In this document: piece after piece, positions 46,448-55,570 of the stretch | Layout of the letters: each line of letters starts with the position of its first letter | How positions within the stretch are numbered: the first letter of the stretch is position 1 | Made by a program: the position numbers and the translations under genes | Notes under the pieces: model-generated | What the model saw: only the letters and a program-made list of their open reading frames with translations | What the model was told of the DNA's origin: nothing | Database searches by the model: none | Origin: Cellulomonas sp. KRMCY2 | GTDB taxonomy: Bacteria > Actinomycetota > Actinomycetes > Actinomycetales > Cellulomonadaceae | Direction of reading: 5' to 3' | Assembly (NCBI RefSeq): GCF_000526515.1 | Contig: NZ_JAGF01000001.1 | Coordinates: 1,550,001 to 1,614,000 of the forward strand | Length of the DNA stretch: 64,000 nt

Positions 46448-48835
46448 TCAGGCTGATGGGGCCGGCCGCACCGAGTCGAGCAGGAGCTGGGCGACGTCGA
46501 CGACCTGGACCGGTGCGGCTGCGCCCGCGAGGTCGCCCGTGGCGGAGCTGCTCGCAGCCACGCCGTCGGTCAGCATGATCGTGCAGAACGGGCATGCGGT
46601 GGCGATGGTCTGCGCGCCGGTCGCGATGGCCTCGGCCGCGCGGTCGGTGCCGATCCGGGTCCCGGTCGTCTCCTCCATCCACACCCGCGCGCCGCCGCCG
46701 CCGCAGCAGAAGGACCGCTCCTTGGTCCGGGGCATCTCGGTGAGCGTCACGCCGGGCAGCGCCCCGATGAGCTCGCGCGGGGGCGTGTAGATCTGGTTGT
46801 GCCGGCCCAGGTAGCACGGGTCGTGGTAGGTCACCGTCGCGCCCGGGGCCCCCGATGCCGCACCGTCGCCGGCCGGGCCCGCGGTCGGTGTGAGGCGCCC
46901 CTCGCCGACCAGCCGATCGAGCAGCTCGGTGTGGTGCACGACGTCGAACCGGCCGCCGATCTGCGGGTACTCCCGGCTGAGGGTGTTGAAGCAGTGCGCG
47001 CAGGTCACGACGATGCGCTGCACCTTGGCCTCGGTGAGCACCTCGATGTTGGCCTGGGCGAGGGTCTGGAAGAGGAACTCGTTGCCGGCCCGGCGGGCGG
47101 GGTCGCCGGTGCACGACTCGCCGTCGCCCAGCACGGCGAAGCTCACCCCGGCGATGTTCAGCAGCTCGGCGACGGCACGCGTCGTCCGCTTGGCGCGATC
47201 CTCGTACGCCCCGGCGCAGCCGACCCAGAACAGGTAGTCCACCGTCGAGGCGTCCTCGACGTCGGCGCCGACCACCGGCACCGGGAACGGCAGGCCCTTG
47301 GCCCAGTCCAGCCGCTGGCGGGCCGGCAGCCCCCACGGGTTGGCCTGCTTCTCGAGCTTGGTGAACATCGGGCCCAGCTCGTCGGGGAACGCCGACTCCA
47401 TCAGGACCTGGTTGCGGCGCAGGTCGAGGATGTGGTCGACGTGCTCGATGTCCACCGGGCACTGCTGCACGCACGCGCCGCACATCGTGCAGTCCCACAG
47501 CGCCTGCCGATCGACGACACCACCCACCAACGACAACGCGTCCACCCCGCCGTGCGAGGTGTCCGACCCGCGGCCGCCCGCGAGGAGCTGCGGGTCGGAC
47601 GCCGAGGACGACGCCGAGGACGACGAGGCGGGGTTGCGGAGCGGGACGTGGCCCGTGGTGGTGGTGTGGCCGGCGGGGGCGGTCGAGGCGTTCGGGGCGG
47701 CGACCAGGTAGGGAGCGCTCGCGTAGGCGTGGTCGCGCAGCGCCATGACCATGAGCTTGGGGGACAGCGCCTTGCCCGTGTTCCAGGCGGGGCACTGCTC
47801 CTGGCACCGACCGCACTCGGTGCAGGTCGAGAAGTCCAGCAGCCCCTTCCAGGTGAAGTCCTCGATCCGCCCGACGCCGAGGCGGGCGTCCTCCGGCAGG
47901 TCGTCGAGGGCTTCGAAGTCGACGACCTTGCCCGCGGCCCGCACCGGGGGCACCGGGCCGAGGGCGGGCGAGCCGTCGACCTCGCGCCGCGCCCACACGT
48001 TGACCACGGCGAGGAACCGGTGCCAGGACACCCCCATCGCGGGCCGACGCCCGACGACGACCATCCAGGTCATCGACGTCAGGATCTTGACGAGGGCCGT
48101 CACGACGACGGCGGTCTCGACAGTGGTCGGCGACCACGTCGCGAACCACTCGCCGAGCCACGCGGTGAGCGGGAAGTGCACCCAGGTGGCGATCGTGGCG
48201 GACTGACCGGAGATCGGCCGGCTCTGTGCCGCCAGCGCGTACTCGAGCCCGCGCAGCACGACGACCGCCAGCACGACGCCACCGACGATCGCCTCGACGA
48301 AGTACGCCTGGCCGGCGTTGGACCCGAAGAACCGCGAGGACCGGGCGCCGGGTGGTCCGGCACGGCCGGCCGGGGTGTCCAGCACGGCGGACGGCCGAGC
48401 GGCCGCGGCCTCGCCCCGCCGGGGGTGGTGACGCTGGCGGACGACGATCAGCAGGATGATCCCGGCCAGCGAGGTCCAGGCGAGCACCTCGGTCGCCCAC
48501 TCGAGCGGCGCCCAGTGCCCGACCAGAGGCAGCGAGTACCGCGGGTCGACGATCTGGCCGTAGCCGGTGATCAGGGTCAGGAACAGGACCGGGAAGCTCA
48601 CCATCACGGACCAGTGCGCGACCTTGACGAACGGCCGGTGCTGGAACCGACCGTGGCCGAGGAGCAGCAGCAGCGCCAGCCAGGTGCGTCGTGCCGGGTG
48701 CGTCCGGCGGTCCGGCGCGGGGCCGCCGACGGCGACGGTCCGGACGATGGCGCGCACCCCGAGGGCGAAGACGGACACCCCGACGACGCTCGCGACGACG
48801 GCAAGGACGAGGGCGACGATCTGCAGCGGCTGCAC
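46448..48835 (-). CDS. Membrane-bound (Fe-S) oxidoreductase with CCG domains (heterodisulfide reductase-like)
   Basis: A 795-residue protein. The N-terminal third has about five membrane helices of a NarI/HdrE-like cytochrome or quinone-binding type ('IVALVLAVVASVVGVSVFAL', 'SVMVSFPVLFLTLITGYGQI'). Two 4Fe-4S motifs follow, 'STCTECGRCQEQCP' and 'DCTMCGACVQQCPVD', separated by a ~90-residue low-complexity Ser/His/Thr insert. Then two CCG cysteine-rich domains ('CAHCFNTLSREYP', 'SFCCGGGGARVWME'). It probably moves electrons between the quinone pool and an unknown partner. The GTG at 48835 fits a TACCGT -10 box six bases upstream and discards a longer upstream frame. Confidence 0.9.
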   Translation of the reverse strand: MQPLQIVALVLAVVASVVGVSVFALGVRAIVRTVAVGGPAPDRRTHPARRTWLALLLLLGHGRFQHRPFVKVAHWSVMVSFPVLFLTLITGYGQIVDPRYSLPLVGHWAPLEWATEVLAWTSLAGIILLIVVRQRHHPRRGEAAAARPSAVLDTPAGRAGPPGARSSRFFGSNAGQAYFVEAIVGGVVLAVVVLRGLEYALAAQSRPISGQSATIATWVHFPLTAWLGEWFATWSPTTVETAVVVTALVKILTSMTWMVVVGRRPAMGVSWHRFLAVVNVWARREVDGSPALGPVPPVRAAGKVVDFEALDDLPEDARLGVGRIEDFTWKGLLDFSTCTECGRCQEQCPAWNTGKALSPKLMVMALRDHAYASAPYLVAAPNASTAPAGHTTTTGHVPLRNPASSSSASSSASDPQLLAGGRGSDTSHGGVDALSLVGGVVDRQALWDCTMCGACVQQCPVDIEHVDHILDLRRNQVLMESAFPDELGPMFTKLEKQANPWGLPARQRLDWAKGLPFPVPVVGADVEDASTVDYLFWVGCAGAYEDRAKRTTRAVAELLNIAGVSFAVLGDGESCTGDPARRAGNEFLFQTLAQANIEVLTEAKVQRIVVTCAHCFNTLSREYPQIGGRFDVVHHTELLDRLVGEGRLTPTAGPAGDGAASGAPGATVTYHDPCYLGRHNQIYTPPRELIGALPGVTLTEMPRTKERSFCCGGGGARVWMEETTGTRIGTDRAAEAIATGAQTIATACPFCTIMLTDGVAASSSATGDLAGAAAPVQVVDVAQLLLDSVRPAPSA

Positions 48836-48841
48836 GCGGTC

Positions 48842-48847
48842 ACGGTA
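48842..48847 (-). promoter_or_regulatory. -10 element of the (Fe-S) oxidoreductase gene
   Basis: Coding-strand TACCGT is six bases before GTG 48835. It fixes the start of a gene whose frame is open further upstream. Confidence 0.5.
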
Positions 48848-48962
48848 GCCGCTCCGCCCCGGGTCGGGACCGGTCGGACCGCCGATAGACTCGGCCCCGT
48901 CCCTCGCGGCGCCGATGTGGACCGACGGACCGACCACCGCCCTCGACACGGACGGAGCGGAC

Positions 48963-51900
48963 GTGACGCTGCTGCTCGTCGCCCACCTCGTGGTGGCCGC
49001 CTGCGCGCCCGCGCTCGTCTCCCGGCTCGGTCGCCGCGCCTTCCTCGTCCTGGCACTCGCGCCGGCGGCGGCCCTGGTGTGGGCGCTGAGCTGGACCAGC
49101 GAGGTGATGGCCGGCAACGGCCCGGTCGAGGTCGTCGAGTGGGTGCCCCAGCTGGGGATGTCCCTGGCCTTCCACCTGGACACGCTGTCGTGGCTCATGG
49201 TGCTGCTCGTCGCCGGGGTCGGCGCCCTCGTGCTCGTCTACTCCTCGGCGTACTTCTCGGCCCGCGCCGGCGGCCTCGGCAGGTTCGGTGGGGTGCTCGT
49301 CGCGTTCGCCGGATCGATGCTCGGCCTGGTCACGACCGACGACATGCTGCTGCTCTACGTCTTCTGGGAGCTGACCACCGTCACCTCCTACCTGCTGATC
49401 GGGCACTACGCCGACCGCAAGGCCTCCCGGCGGGCGGCCATGCAGGCGATCATCGTGACGACGGCAGGCGGTCTGGCGATGCTGGTCGGCATCGTGCTGA
49501 TCGGGTCGGCCGCAGGCACGTACCGGATGTCCGACGTGATCGCCGAACCGCCGTCCGGCACGTCCGTGACCGTCGCCGTCGTGCTCGTGCTGGCCGGCGC
49601 CGCGACCAAGTCCGCCCTGGTCCCGGTGCACTTCTGGCTGCCGGCGGCGATGGCGGCGCCGACGCCGGTCTCGGCGTACCTGCACGCGGCCGCCATGGTC
49701 AAGGCCGGGGTGTACCTGGTCGCCCGGTTCGCGCCGGGCTTCGGCGAGCTGGGGGCGTGGCGCGTGATCGTGATCGCGCTCGGCTCCTGGACCCTCGTGC
49801 ACGGTGGCTACCGCGCGCTGCGGCAGTACGACCTCAAGCTCGTGCTCGCCTTCGGCACCGTGAGCCAGCTCGGGCTGCTCATCCTCCTCGTCGGGCTCGG
49901 CACCAGGACCGCGGCGCTGGCGGGCCTGGCCATGCTCGGTGCGCACGCGATGTTCAAGGCGGCGCTGTTCCTGACCGTCGGTGTGGTGGACGCCGCCACC
50001 GGTACCCGTGACCTGCGCCGGCTGACCGGCGTCGGCCGGGCGCTGCCGGTCACCGCGACCGTCGCCGCGCTCGCGACCGCCTCGATGATCGGCCTGCCGC
50101 CGTTCGCCGGCTTCGTGGCCAAGGAGGCGGCCCTCGAGGCCTTCTGGCGCGACACCGACAGCCTCGCGGGCGTGGTCGTGCTCGTGGCGATGGTCGTGGG
50201 CTCCGCCCTGACGGTCGGCTACGGGCTGCGGTTCTGGTGGGGGGCGTTCGGGGTCAAGCCCCGGCTGCCCGCCGGTGCGCAGATGATCGACGGCGAGCCG
50301 GTCGAGCCGCACCCGATCACCCGGCCCTCGCTGCTCCTGGTGTGGCCGGCCGGCATCCTCGCCGTTCTCGGGCTCGGTGCCGCCCTGGTGCCGCACCTGG
50401 GCGAGCGCCTGCTCGCCCCGCACGCCGACACCTACCCCGGCGATGCCGGTCACCTGACCTTGTGGGCCGGGCTGACCCCCGCGTTCGGTCTGACGGTCCT
50501 GATCCTGACGGGCGGTGTGCTGCTGTTCGTCTGGCGGGCCCGGGTCGAGCGGCTCCAGCGCCGGTTCAGCGTCCCGCTGGACGCCGACATGGTCTACCGC
50601 CGCGCCATGCGCAGGCTGGACGACGTGGCCGCCGACGTCACGGCGTACACCCAGCGCGGTTCGCTGCCGCTGTACCTCGGCACGATCCTGCTGGTCCTGG
50701 TCGCGCTGGCCGGCGGTGCGCTGATGGCCGGCACGACGCTCCCCGGCCCGGACGAGGTCCGGCTGTGGGACACCCCGGCGCAGCTCGTCGCCGGGGGGCT
50801 CGCGGCGACCGCGGCGTTCCTGGCCGCGCGGTCCCGCCGTCGGCTCAAGGCGGTGATCCTGGCCGGGATCAGCGGGTACGGCGTGGCTGCCCTCTTCCTG
50901 CTGCACGGCGCCCCGGACCTCGCGCTCACCCAGGTGCTCGTCGAGACGATCACCTTGATCGTCTTTGTGCTCGTGCTGCGCCGCCTGCCGCCGTACTTCT
51001 CGGTGCGCCCCCTGGCCGCGAGCCGGTGGGTGCGGCTCGCCGTCGGCCTCGCGGTCGGTCTGACCGTCGGCGGGCTGGCGCTCGTCGTGCCCGGGACGCG
51101 GACCGCCGTGCCGATCTCGGTCGACTTCCCCGAGGAGGCGTACACGTTCGGCGGCGGCAAGAACATCGTCAACGTCACGCTCGTCGACATCCGCGCCTGG
51201 GACACGATGGGCGAGATCTCGGTGCTGCTGGTCGCCGCGACGGGCGTCGCCTCGCTGATCTTCCTGCGGCGCCGCAGCGGTGAGATCCTGCGCACCCGGG
51301 ACGCCGGTGCGCCCGAGAGCTCCGTCTGGGGCCAGGCGCCGGACCCGATGGCGGCGCTGCGTCGTCGGCTCGCCGGCGCGGTGGCCGGCGCGACACCGAC
51401 CGGGCCGACCGCCGGGCCGGCCGCCGGGTCGGGCGGCGTCGTCGGGCGGGAGGGGGGCCGGCAGCGCGAGTGGCTCAGCGGCGGGCGCACGCTCGCACCC
51501 CAGCGGCGTTCGGTGATCTTCGAGATCGCCACCCGGCTGCTCTTCCACTCGATGATCCTGTTCGCGGTCTTCCTGCTGTTCGCCGGGCACAACGCCCCGG
51601 GCGGCGGCTTCGCAGCAGGTCTCGTGGTGGGGATCGCGCTGATCGTCCGGTACCTGGCCGGTGGACGGTACGAGCTCGGCGAGGCCGCGCCGGTGCACCC
51701 GGGTCTGCTCCTCGGCTCTGGTCTGTTCCTGTCGGCCGGCGTCGGGCTGGTCGCGCTCCTCGCGGGTGGTTCGGTGCTGCAGAGCGTGATCATCGAGCTC
51801 GCGGTCCCGGTGCTCGGTCAGGTCAAGCTCGTCACCTCGCTCTTCTTCGACATCGGGGTGTTCCTGGTCGTGATCGGACTCGTCCTGGACATCCTGCGCA

Positions 51901-52037
51901 GCCTCGGTGCGGAGATCGACCGGCAGGGCGAGGAGACCGGGCTGCGCGACGAGGGCGGCGAGCTCGTCGCCGTCCCGCCCGCCGTCCCGCCCGCCGTCCC
52001 GCCTGCGGGGGCGCTCGACGGAGGTGTCGACCGATGA
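48963..52037 (+). CDS. mrpA: Mrp Na+/H+ antiporter subunit A (fused A/B)
   Basis: A 1024-residue membrane protein with about 20 helices. The NuoL-like core includes 'YVFWELTTVTSYLLIGHYAD' (key Glu), 'TKSALVPVHFWLPAAMAAPT' (key Lys) and 'KAALFLTVGVVDAATGTRDL'. The MrpA-specific C-terminal domain and a fused MrpB part ('LLFHSMILFAVFLLFAGHNA', 'PGGGFAAGLVVGIALIVRYL') follow, so no separate mrpB is expected. It exchanges Na+ for protons across the membrane together with C-G. GTG 48963 is preferred (VTLLLVAHLV); an upstream GTG/ATG region at 48915 lacks family similarity. It ends overlapping mrpC by ATGA. Confidence 0.93.
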   Translation: MTLLLVAHLVVAACAPALVSRLGRRAFLVLALAPAAALVWALSWTSEVMAGNGPVEVVEWVPQLGMSLAFHLDTLSWLMVLLVAGVGALVLVYSSAYFSARAGGLGRFGGVLVAFAGSMLGLVTTDDMLLLYVFWELTTVTSYLLIGHYADRKASRRAAMQAIIVTTAGGLAMLVGIVLIGSAAGTYRMSDVIAEPPSGTSVTVAVVLVLAGAATKSALVPVHFWLPAAMAAPTPVSAYLHAAAMVKAGVYLVARFAPGFGELGAWRVIVIALGSWTLVHGGYRALRQYDLKLVLAFGTVSQLGLLILLVGLGTRTAALAGLAMLGAHAMFKAALFLTVGVVDAATGTRDLRRLTGVGRALPVTATVAALATASMIGLPPFAGFVAKEAALEAFWRDTDSLAGVVVLVAMVVGSALTVGYGLRFWWGAFGVKPRLPAGAQMIDGEPVEPHPITRPSLLLVWPAGILAVLGLGAALVPHLGERLLAPHADTYPGDAGHLTLWAGLTPAFGLTVLILTGGVLLFVWRARVERLQRRFSVPLDADMVYRRAMRRLDDVAADVTAYTQRGSLPLYLGTILLVLVALAGGALMAGTTLPGPDEVRLWDTPAQLVAGGLAATAAFLAARSRRRLKAVILAGISGYGVAALFLLHGAPDLALTQVLVETITLIVFVLVLRRLPPYFSVRPLAASRWVRLAVGLAVGLTVGGLALVVPGTRTAVPISVDFPEEAYTFGGGKNIVNVTLVDIRAWDTMGEISVLLVAATGVASLIFLRRRSGEILRTRDAGAPESSVWGQAPDPMAALRRRLAGAVAGATPTGPTAGPAAGSGGVVGREGGRQREWLSGGRTLAPQRRSVIFEIATRLLFHSMILFAVFLLFAGHNAPGGGFAAGLVVGIALIVRYLAGGRYELGEAAPVHPGLLLGSGLFLSAGVGLVALLAGGSVLQSVIIELAVPVLGQVKLVTSLFFDIGVFLVVIGLVLDILRSLGAEIDRQGEETGLRDEGGELVAVPPAVPPAVPPAGALDGGVDR

Positions 52038-52564
52038 TCGACACCAGCCCGAACCTCGTCCTGGTCGCGGTGGTCGTCGTGCTCGTCACGGCCGGTGTGT
52101 ACCTGCTGCTCGAGCGCAGCCTGTCCCGGGTGCTGCTCGGCGTGATCATCCTGGGGAACGGGGTCAACCTGCTCTTCCTCGTGGCCGGCGGCGCGGCCGG
52201 TGGGGCGCCGATCATCGGCCAGACGCCCGAGGGGCAGATGAGCGACCCGCTGCCGCAGGCGATGGTGCTGACCGCGATCGTGATCACCCTCGGCATGACG
52301 GCGTTCCTGCTCGCGATGGCGTACCGCTCGTGGCAGCTCAACGGGCACGACGAGGTCCAGGACGACCTCGAGGACCGCCGGATCGCCCGCCGCGCCGCAG
52401 CCGACCTTGCCGCCTTCGAGGACTCCGACGCGGTCGGCGCCACCAACCTCGACGAGGACGCGGCGGAGGTGCGGGACGAGACCGGATCCGACGACGAGCC
52501 GCCCGTCCCGGCCGACACACCGGCCGACGCCTCGGCCCCCGCCACCGGCGGTGACGCCCGGTGA
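52034..52564 (+). CDS. mrpC: Mrp Na+/H+ antiporter subunit C
   Basis: A 176-residue NuoK-like subunit with three helices: 'NLVLVAVVVVLVTAGVYLLL', 'VLLGVIILGNGVNLLFLVAG' (G-N-x-x-N-L core) and 'AMVLTAIVITLGMTAFLLAM'. It has an acidic C-terminal tail of about 65 residues that is longer than the usual ~110-residue protein. It overlaps mrpA and mrpD by 4 bp each. Confidence 0.93.
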   Translation: MIDTSPNLVLVAVVVVLVTAGVYLLLERSLSRVLLGVIILGNGVNLLFLVAGGAAGGAPIIGQTPEGQMSDPLPQAMVLTAIVITLGMTAFLLAMAYRSWQLNGHDEVQDDLEDRRIARRAAADLAAFEDSDAVGATNLDEDAAEVRDETGSDDEPPVPADTPADASAPATGGDAR

Positions 52565-54135
52565 ACGTCGTCGACCTGAGCGACCTGTCCTGGGTCGTCC
52601 CGCTGCCCGTCGTGCTCCCGCTGTTCGCCGCCGGGCTGGCCCTGGCGCTGTGGCGGCACGGCCGGGCCCAGGGCGTGATCAGCGTCGTCGCCCTCTCCCT
52701 GGTCCTGATCTCCTCGGTGACCCTGCTCATCGCGGCGGACTCCGGTCCGCTGGTCCTGGACGTCGGCGGGTGGGCCGCTCCCGTCGGCATCGACCTCGTC
52801 GCCGACCGGCTCTCGACGCTGATGCTCACCGTCTCGTCGGCGGTGACCCTCTGCGTGCTCATCTACTCGATCGCCCAGGGTGTCGAGGACGGCGACGCCG
52901 AGACCCCGATCGCGATCTTCCACCCGACGTACCTCATCCTGACGGCCGGCGTCTCGAACGCCTTCCTGTCCGGTGACCTGTTCAACCTCTACGTCGGCTT
53001 CGAGATCCTGCTCGCGGCGTCGTACGTGCTGATCACCCTCGGTGGCACGGGTGAGCGGATCCGGGCCGGCACGATCTACGTCGTCGTCTCGCTCCTGTCG
53101 TCGGTGATCTTCCTGCTGGCGATCGCCCTGGTGTACTCCGCGACCGGGACGGTCAACCTGGCCCAGCTGGGCGAGCGGCTGCCCGACGTCGATCCCGGCA
53201 TCCAGCTCGTCCTGCAGCTCCTCCTGCTGCTCGCCTTCGGGATCAAGGCGGCGATCTTCCCGCTCTCGGCGTGGCTGCCCGACTCCTACCCGACGGCTCC
53301 CGCGCCGGTGACGGCGGTGTTCGCCGGCTTGTTGACCAAGGTCGGCGTGTACGCGATCATCCGCACCCAGACCCTGCTGTTCCCCGATGGCCGGCTGGAC
53401 GACCTGCTGATGTGGGCGGCGCTCGCCACCATGCTCGTCGGGGTCCTCGGCGCGGTCGCCCAGAACGACATCAAGCGGCTCGTCTCCTTCACGCTGGTGA
53501 GCCACATCGGCTACATGATCTTCGGCATCGCCCTGTCGAGCGAGGCGGGCCTCGCGGCGGCGGTCTTCTACGTCACCCACCACATCACCGTGCAGACCGC
53601 CCTGTTCCTGGTCGTGGGTCTGATCGAGCGCCGGGGTGGCTCGACGTCGCTCGACAAGCTCGGCGGGCTGGCGAAGATCGCGCCGGTCCTGGCCATCCTG
53701 TTCTTCGTCCCGGCGATGAACCTGGCCGGCATCCCGCCGCTGTCCGGCTTCCTCGGCAAGGCCGGGCTGCTGCAGGCCGGCGTCGCGCAGGGCACGCCGT
53801 TGTCCTACGCCCTGGTCGGCGGCGCCGTCGTGACCTCGCTGCTGACCCTCTACGCGATCGTCAAGGCCTGGAACAAGGCGTTCTGGCAGACGGCGCCCGA
53901 CGAGCCGGCGCCGATGCGGCTCCCCCGCGGGATGGTCGGCCCGGCTGCCGCCCTGGTCGGCTTCGGCCTGGCGCTGACCGTGCTGGCCGGGCCGCTGATG
54001 AGCTTCACCGAGCGGGCTGCGGCGACGTTGCGCGACCCCGGCCAGTACATCTCCGCGGTGCTGCCCGACGGCGGCCGTGGCGCCGGTCTGTCGGATGACG
54101 TCGCCGAGGACGCCGGGGCGGGGGACAACCCATGA
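52561..54135 (+). CDS. mrpD: Mrp Na+/H+ antiporter subunit D
   Basis: A 524-residue NuoM/N-like proton-translocating subunit with about 14 helices. Key charged positions sit in 'NLYVGFEILLAASYVLITLG' (Glu), 'FGIKAAIFPLSAWLPDSYPT' (Lys) and 'AVFAGLLTKVGVYAIIRTQT' (Lys). Start GTG 52561 overlaps mrpC. The C-terminal tail is acidic. Fourth-position subunit in the standard operon order. Confidence 0.95.
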   Translation: MNVVDLSDLSWVVPLPVVLPLFAAGLALALWRHGRAQGVISVVALSLVLISSVTLLIAADSGPLVLDVGGWAAPVGIDLVADRLSTLMLTVSSAVTLCVLIYSIAQGVEDGDAETPIAIFHPTYLILTAGVSNAFLSGDLFNLYVGFEILLAASYVLITLGGTGERIRAGTIYVVVSLLSSVIFLLAIALVYSATGTVNLAQLGERLPDVDPGIQLVLQLLLLLAFGIKAAIFPLSAWLPDSYPTAPAPVTAVFAGLLTKVGVYAIIRTQTLLFPDGRLDDLLMWAALATMLVGVLGAVAQNDIKRLVSFTLVSHIGYMIFGIALSSEAGLAAAVFYVTHHITVQTALFLVVGLIERRGGSTSLDKLGGLAKIAPVLAILFFVPAMNLAGIPPLSGFLGKAGLLQAGVAQGTPLSYALVGGAVVTSLLTLYAIVKAWNKAFWQTAPDEPAPMRLPRGMVGPAAALVGFGLALTVLAGPLMSFTERAAATLRDPGQYISAVLPDGGRGAGLSDDVAEDAGAGDNP

Positions 54136-54725
54136 GCCTGCACCCGCGCCGCCGCGGCTTCCGGTTCCAGGTCGCCGCAACCCTGTGGATGACAGCCGTC
54201 TGGGTCCTGCTCTGGGGCGACCTGAGCGTGGCCAACGTGCTGGCCGGGGCGACGGTCGGGGTGGTCGTCGGCCGGGTGTTCCGGATGCCCTCGGTGGACT
54301 TCCACGGTCGGGTGCACCCGCTGTCCCTGCTCTACCTCGCCTACCGCTTCGTCGTCGACATCGTCGTGGCGAGCGCCCAGGTCGCGGCCCAGGCGCTGAT
54401 CCCGGGCCGCGTCCCGCACAGCGCCGTGGTCGCGGTGCAGCTGCGCAGCCACTCGGACCTGTACCTGACCCTGACCGCGGAGCTCTGCACGCTGGTCCCG
54501 GGCTCGGTCATCGTCGAGGCGCACCGGATCACCGGGATGCTCTACGTGCACGTGCTCGACGTCGGGACCGCGGGCGGGATCGACGCGGCCCGGCAGCACG
54601 TCCTGGACACCGAGTCGCGGGTCCTGCGGGCCCTGGCCTCGGACGCCGAGCTGGCCGAGGCCGGCCTGACCCGGAACCCACGGGGAGCCGGCGTCCCGCG
54701 CGGCGACCGGGGGGTGGTGCGGTGA
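54132..54725 (+). CDS. mrpE: Mrp Na+/H+ antiporter subunit E
   Basis: A 197-residue subunit with N-terminal helices ('VAATLWMTAVWVLLWGDLSV', 'YLAYRFVVDIVVASAQVAAQ') and a soluble C-terminal domain with 'LTAELCTLVPGSVIVEAHRI', typical of MnhE ('PGT' region). ATG 54132 overlaps mrpD by 4 bp. It ends GGTGA, overlapping mrpF. Confidence 0.92.
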   Translation: MSLHPRRRGFRFQVAATLWMTAVWVLLWGDLSVANVLAGATVGVVVGRVFRMPSVDFHGRVHPLSLLYLAYRFVVDIVVASAQVAAQALIPGRVPHSAVVAVQLRSHSDLYLTLTAELCTLVPGSVIVEAHRITGMLYVHVLDVGTAGGIDAARQHVLDTESRVLRALASDAELAEAGLTRNPRGAGVPRGDRGVVR

Positions 54726-55114
54726 GCATCGTGGTGACGGTCTGCGCCGGGCTGCTGGCGGCCGCCGCGGTCCTGGCCCTCGTCCGGGCCGAGAAGGGCC
54801 CCAGCATGCTCGACCGCACGCTCGCGCTCGACATCCTGACGAGCACCATCGTCGGGGCGATCGCGCTCGAGGCGGCGTGGTCCCGCCGGATCGACACGGT
54901 GCCGATCCTGGTGGTGCTCGCGTTGGTCGGTTTCATCGGGTCGGTCACGATCGCGCGCTTCGCCTCGGTCGAGCCCGAGGGTGAGGGCCGCATCCTGAGC
55001 CGCGAGGAGATCGCAGCGCTCGAGGCCGAGCGGATCGCCACCGAGGACGCCGAGCGGGCTGCGACCGACGACGAGCACCACGGTGGGGGAGCCCAGGGGG
55101 AGGTCAGGACATGA
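54722..55114 (+). CDS. mrpF: Mrp Na+/H+ antiporter subunit F
   Basis: A 130-residue subunit with three helices: 'VTVCAGLLAAAAVLALVRAE', 'RTLALDILTSTIVGAIALEA' (conserved D..D region) and 'VPILVVLALVGFIGSVTIAR'. The C-terminal tail is a charged helix with 'EEIAALEAERIATEDAERAA'. GTG 54722 overlaps mrpE, and the stop overlaps mrpG. Confidence 0.92.
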   Translation: MSIVVTVCAGLLAAAAVLALVRAEKGPSMLDRTLALDILTSTIVGAIALEAAWSRRIDTVPILVVLALVGFIGSVTIARFASVEPEGEGRILSREEIAALEAERIATEDAERAATDDEHHGGGAQGEVRT

Positions 55115-55497
55115 CGGTGCTCGACACGATCGCCGACGTGCTCGCCGCGGTGTGCCTGCTGGGCGGCTCGTTCCTGTCCTTCGCCGCGGGTGTCGGTGTG
55201 GTGCGGTTCCCCGACCTGCTCGCCCGGATGCATGCCGCGGCCAAGCCGCAGGTGCTCGGCCTCCTGCTGATGCTGGCGGGCCTCGGGCTGCGGCTGCGCA
55301 ACGGACCGATCGTCTGGATGCTGGTCCTCGTCGCGCTCTTCCAGATGGTCACCTCACCGGTGGCCGCGCACATGGTCGCGCGGGCCGGGTACCGCACCGG
55401 GAAGGTGCGCCGGGAGCTGCTCGTGGTCGACGAGCTCACCCGCGACCTCGAGGCCGCCGCCTCCCCGGCCGCACCCCCTGACGCGTCGGACCGGTAG
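55111..55497 (+). CDS. mrpG: Mrp Na+/H+ antiporter subunit G
   Basis: A 128-residue last subunit: 'CLLGGSFLSFAAGVGVVRFP' and 'DLLARMHAAAKPQVLGLLLM' (the diagnostic G-x-V-R-F-P-D-x-x-x-R-x-H-A-x-x-K segment), then 'MVTSPVAAHMVARAGYRTG'. It completes an uninterrupted A-C-D-E-F-G operon in which all junctions overlap by 4 bp, for Na+ and pH homeostasis. Confidence 0.93.
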   Translation: MTVLDTIADVLAAVCLLGGSFLSFAAGVGVVRFPDLLARMHAAAKPQVLGLLLMLAGLGLRLRNGPIVWMLVLVALFQMVTSPVAAHMVARAGYRTGKVRRELLVVDELTRDLEAAASPAAPPDASDR

Positions 55498-55570
55498 CCC
55501 CGGCCCGCGGCCGCGTGGGCCCGACGCGTGGGCCCGACGCGTGGCGGCGGGTGATCCTCGTGCGGCGGCG

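Noticed and set aside
46799..50011. Long + strand frame across the Fe-S gene and mrpA
   Set aside because: His/Arg/Gly-rich shadow of both genes in a wrong frame, with no recognisable protein.
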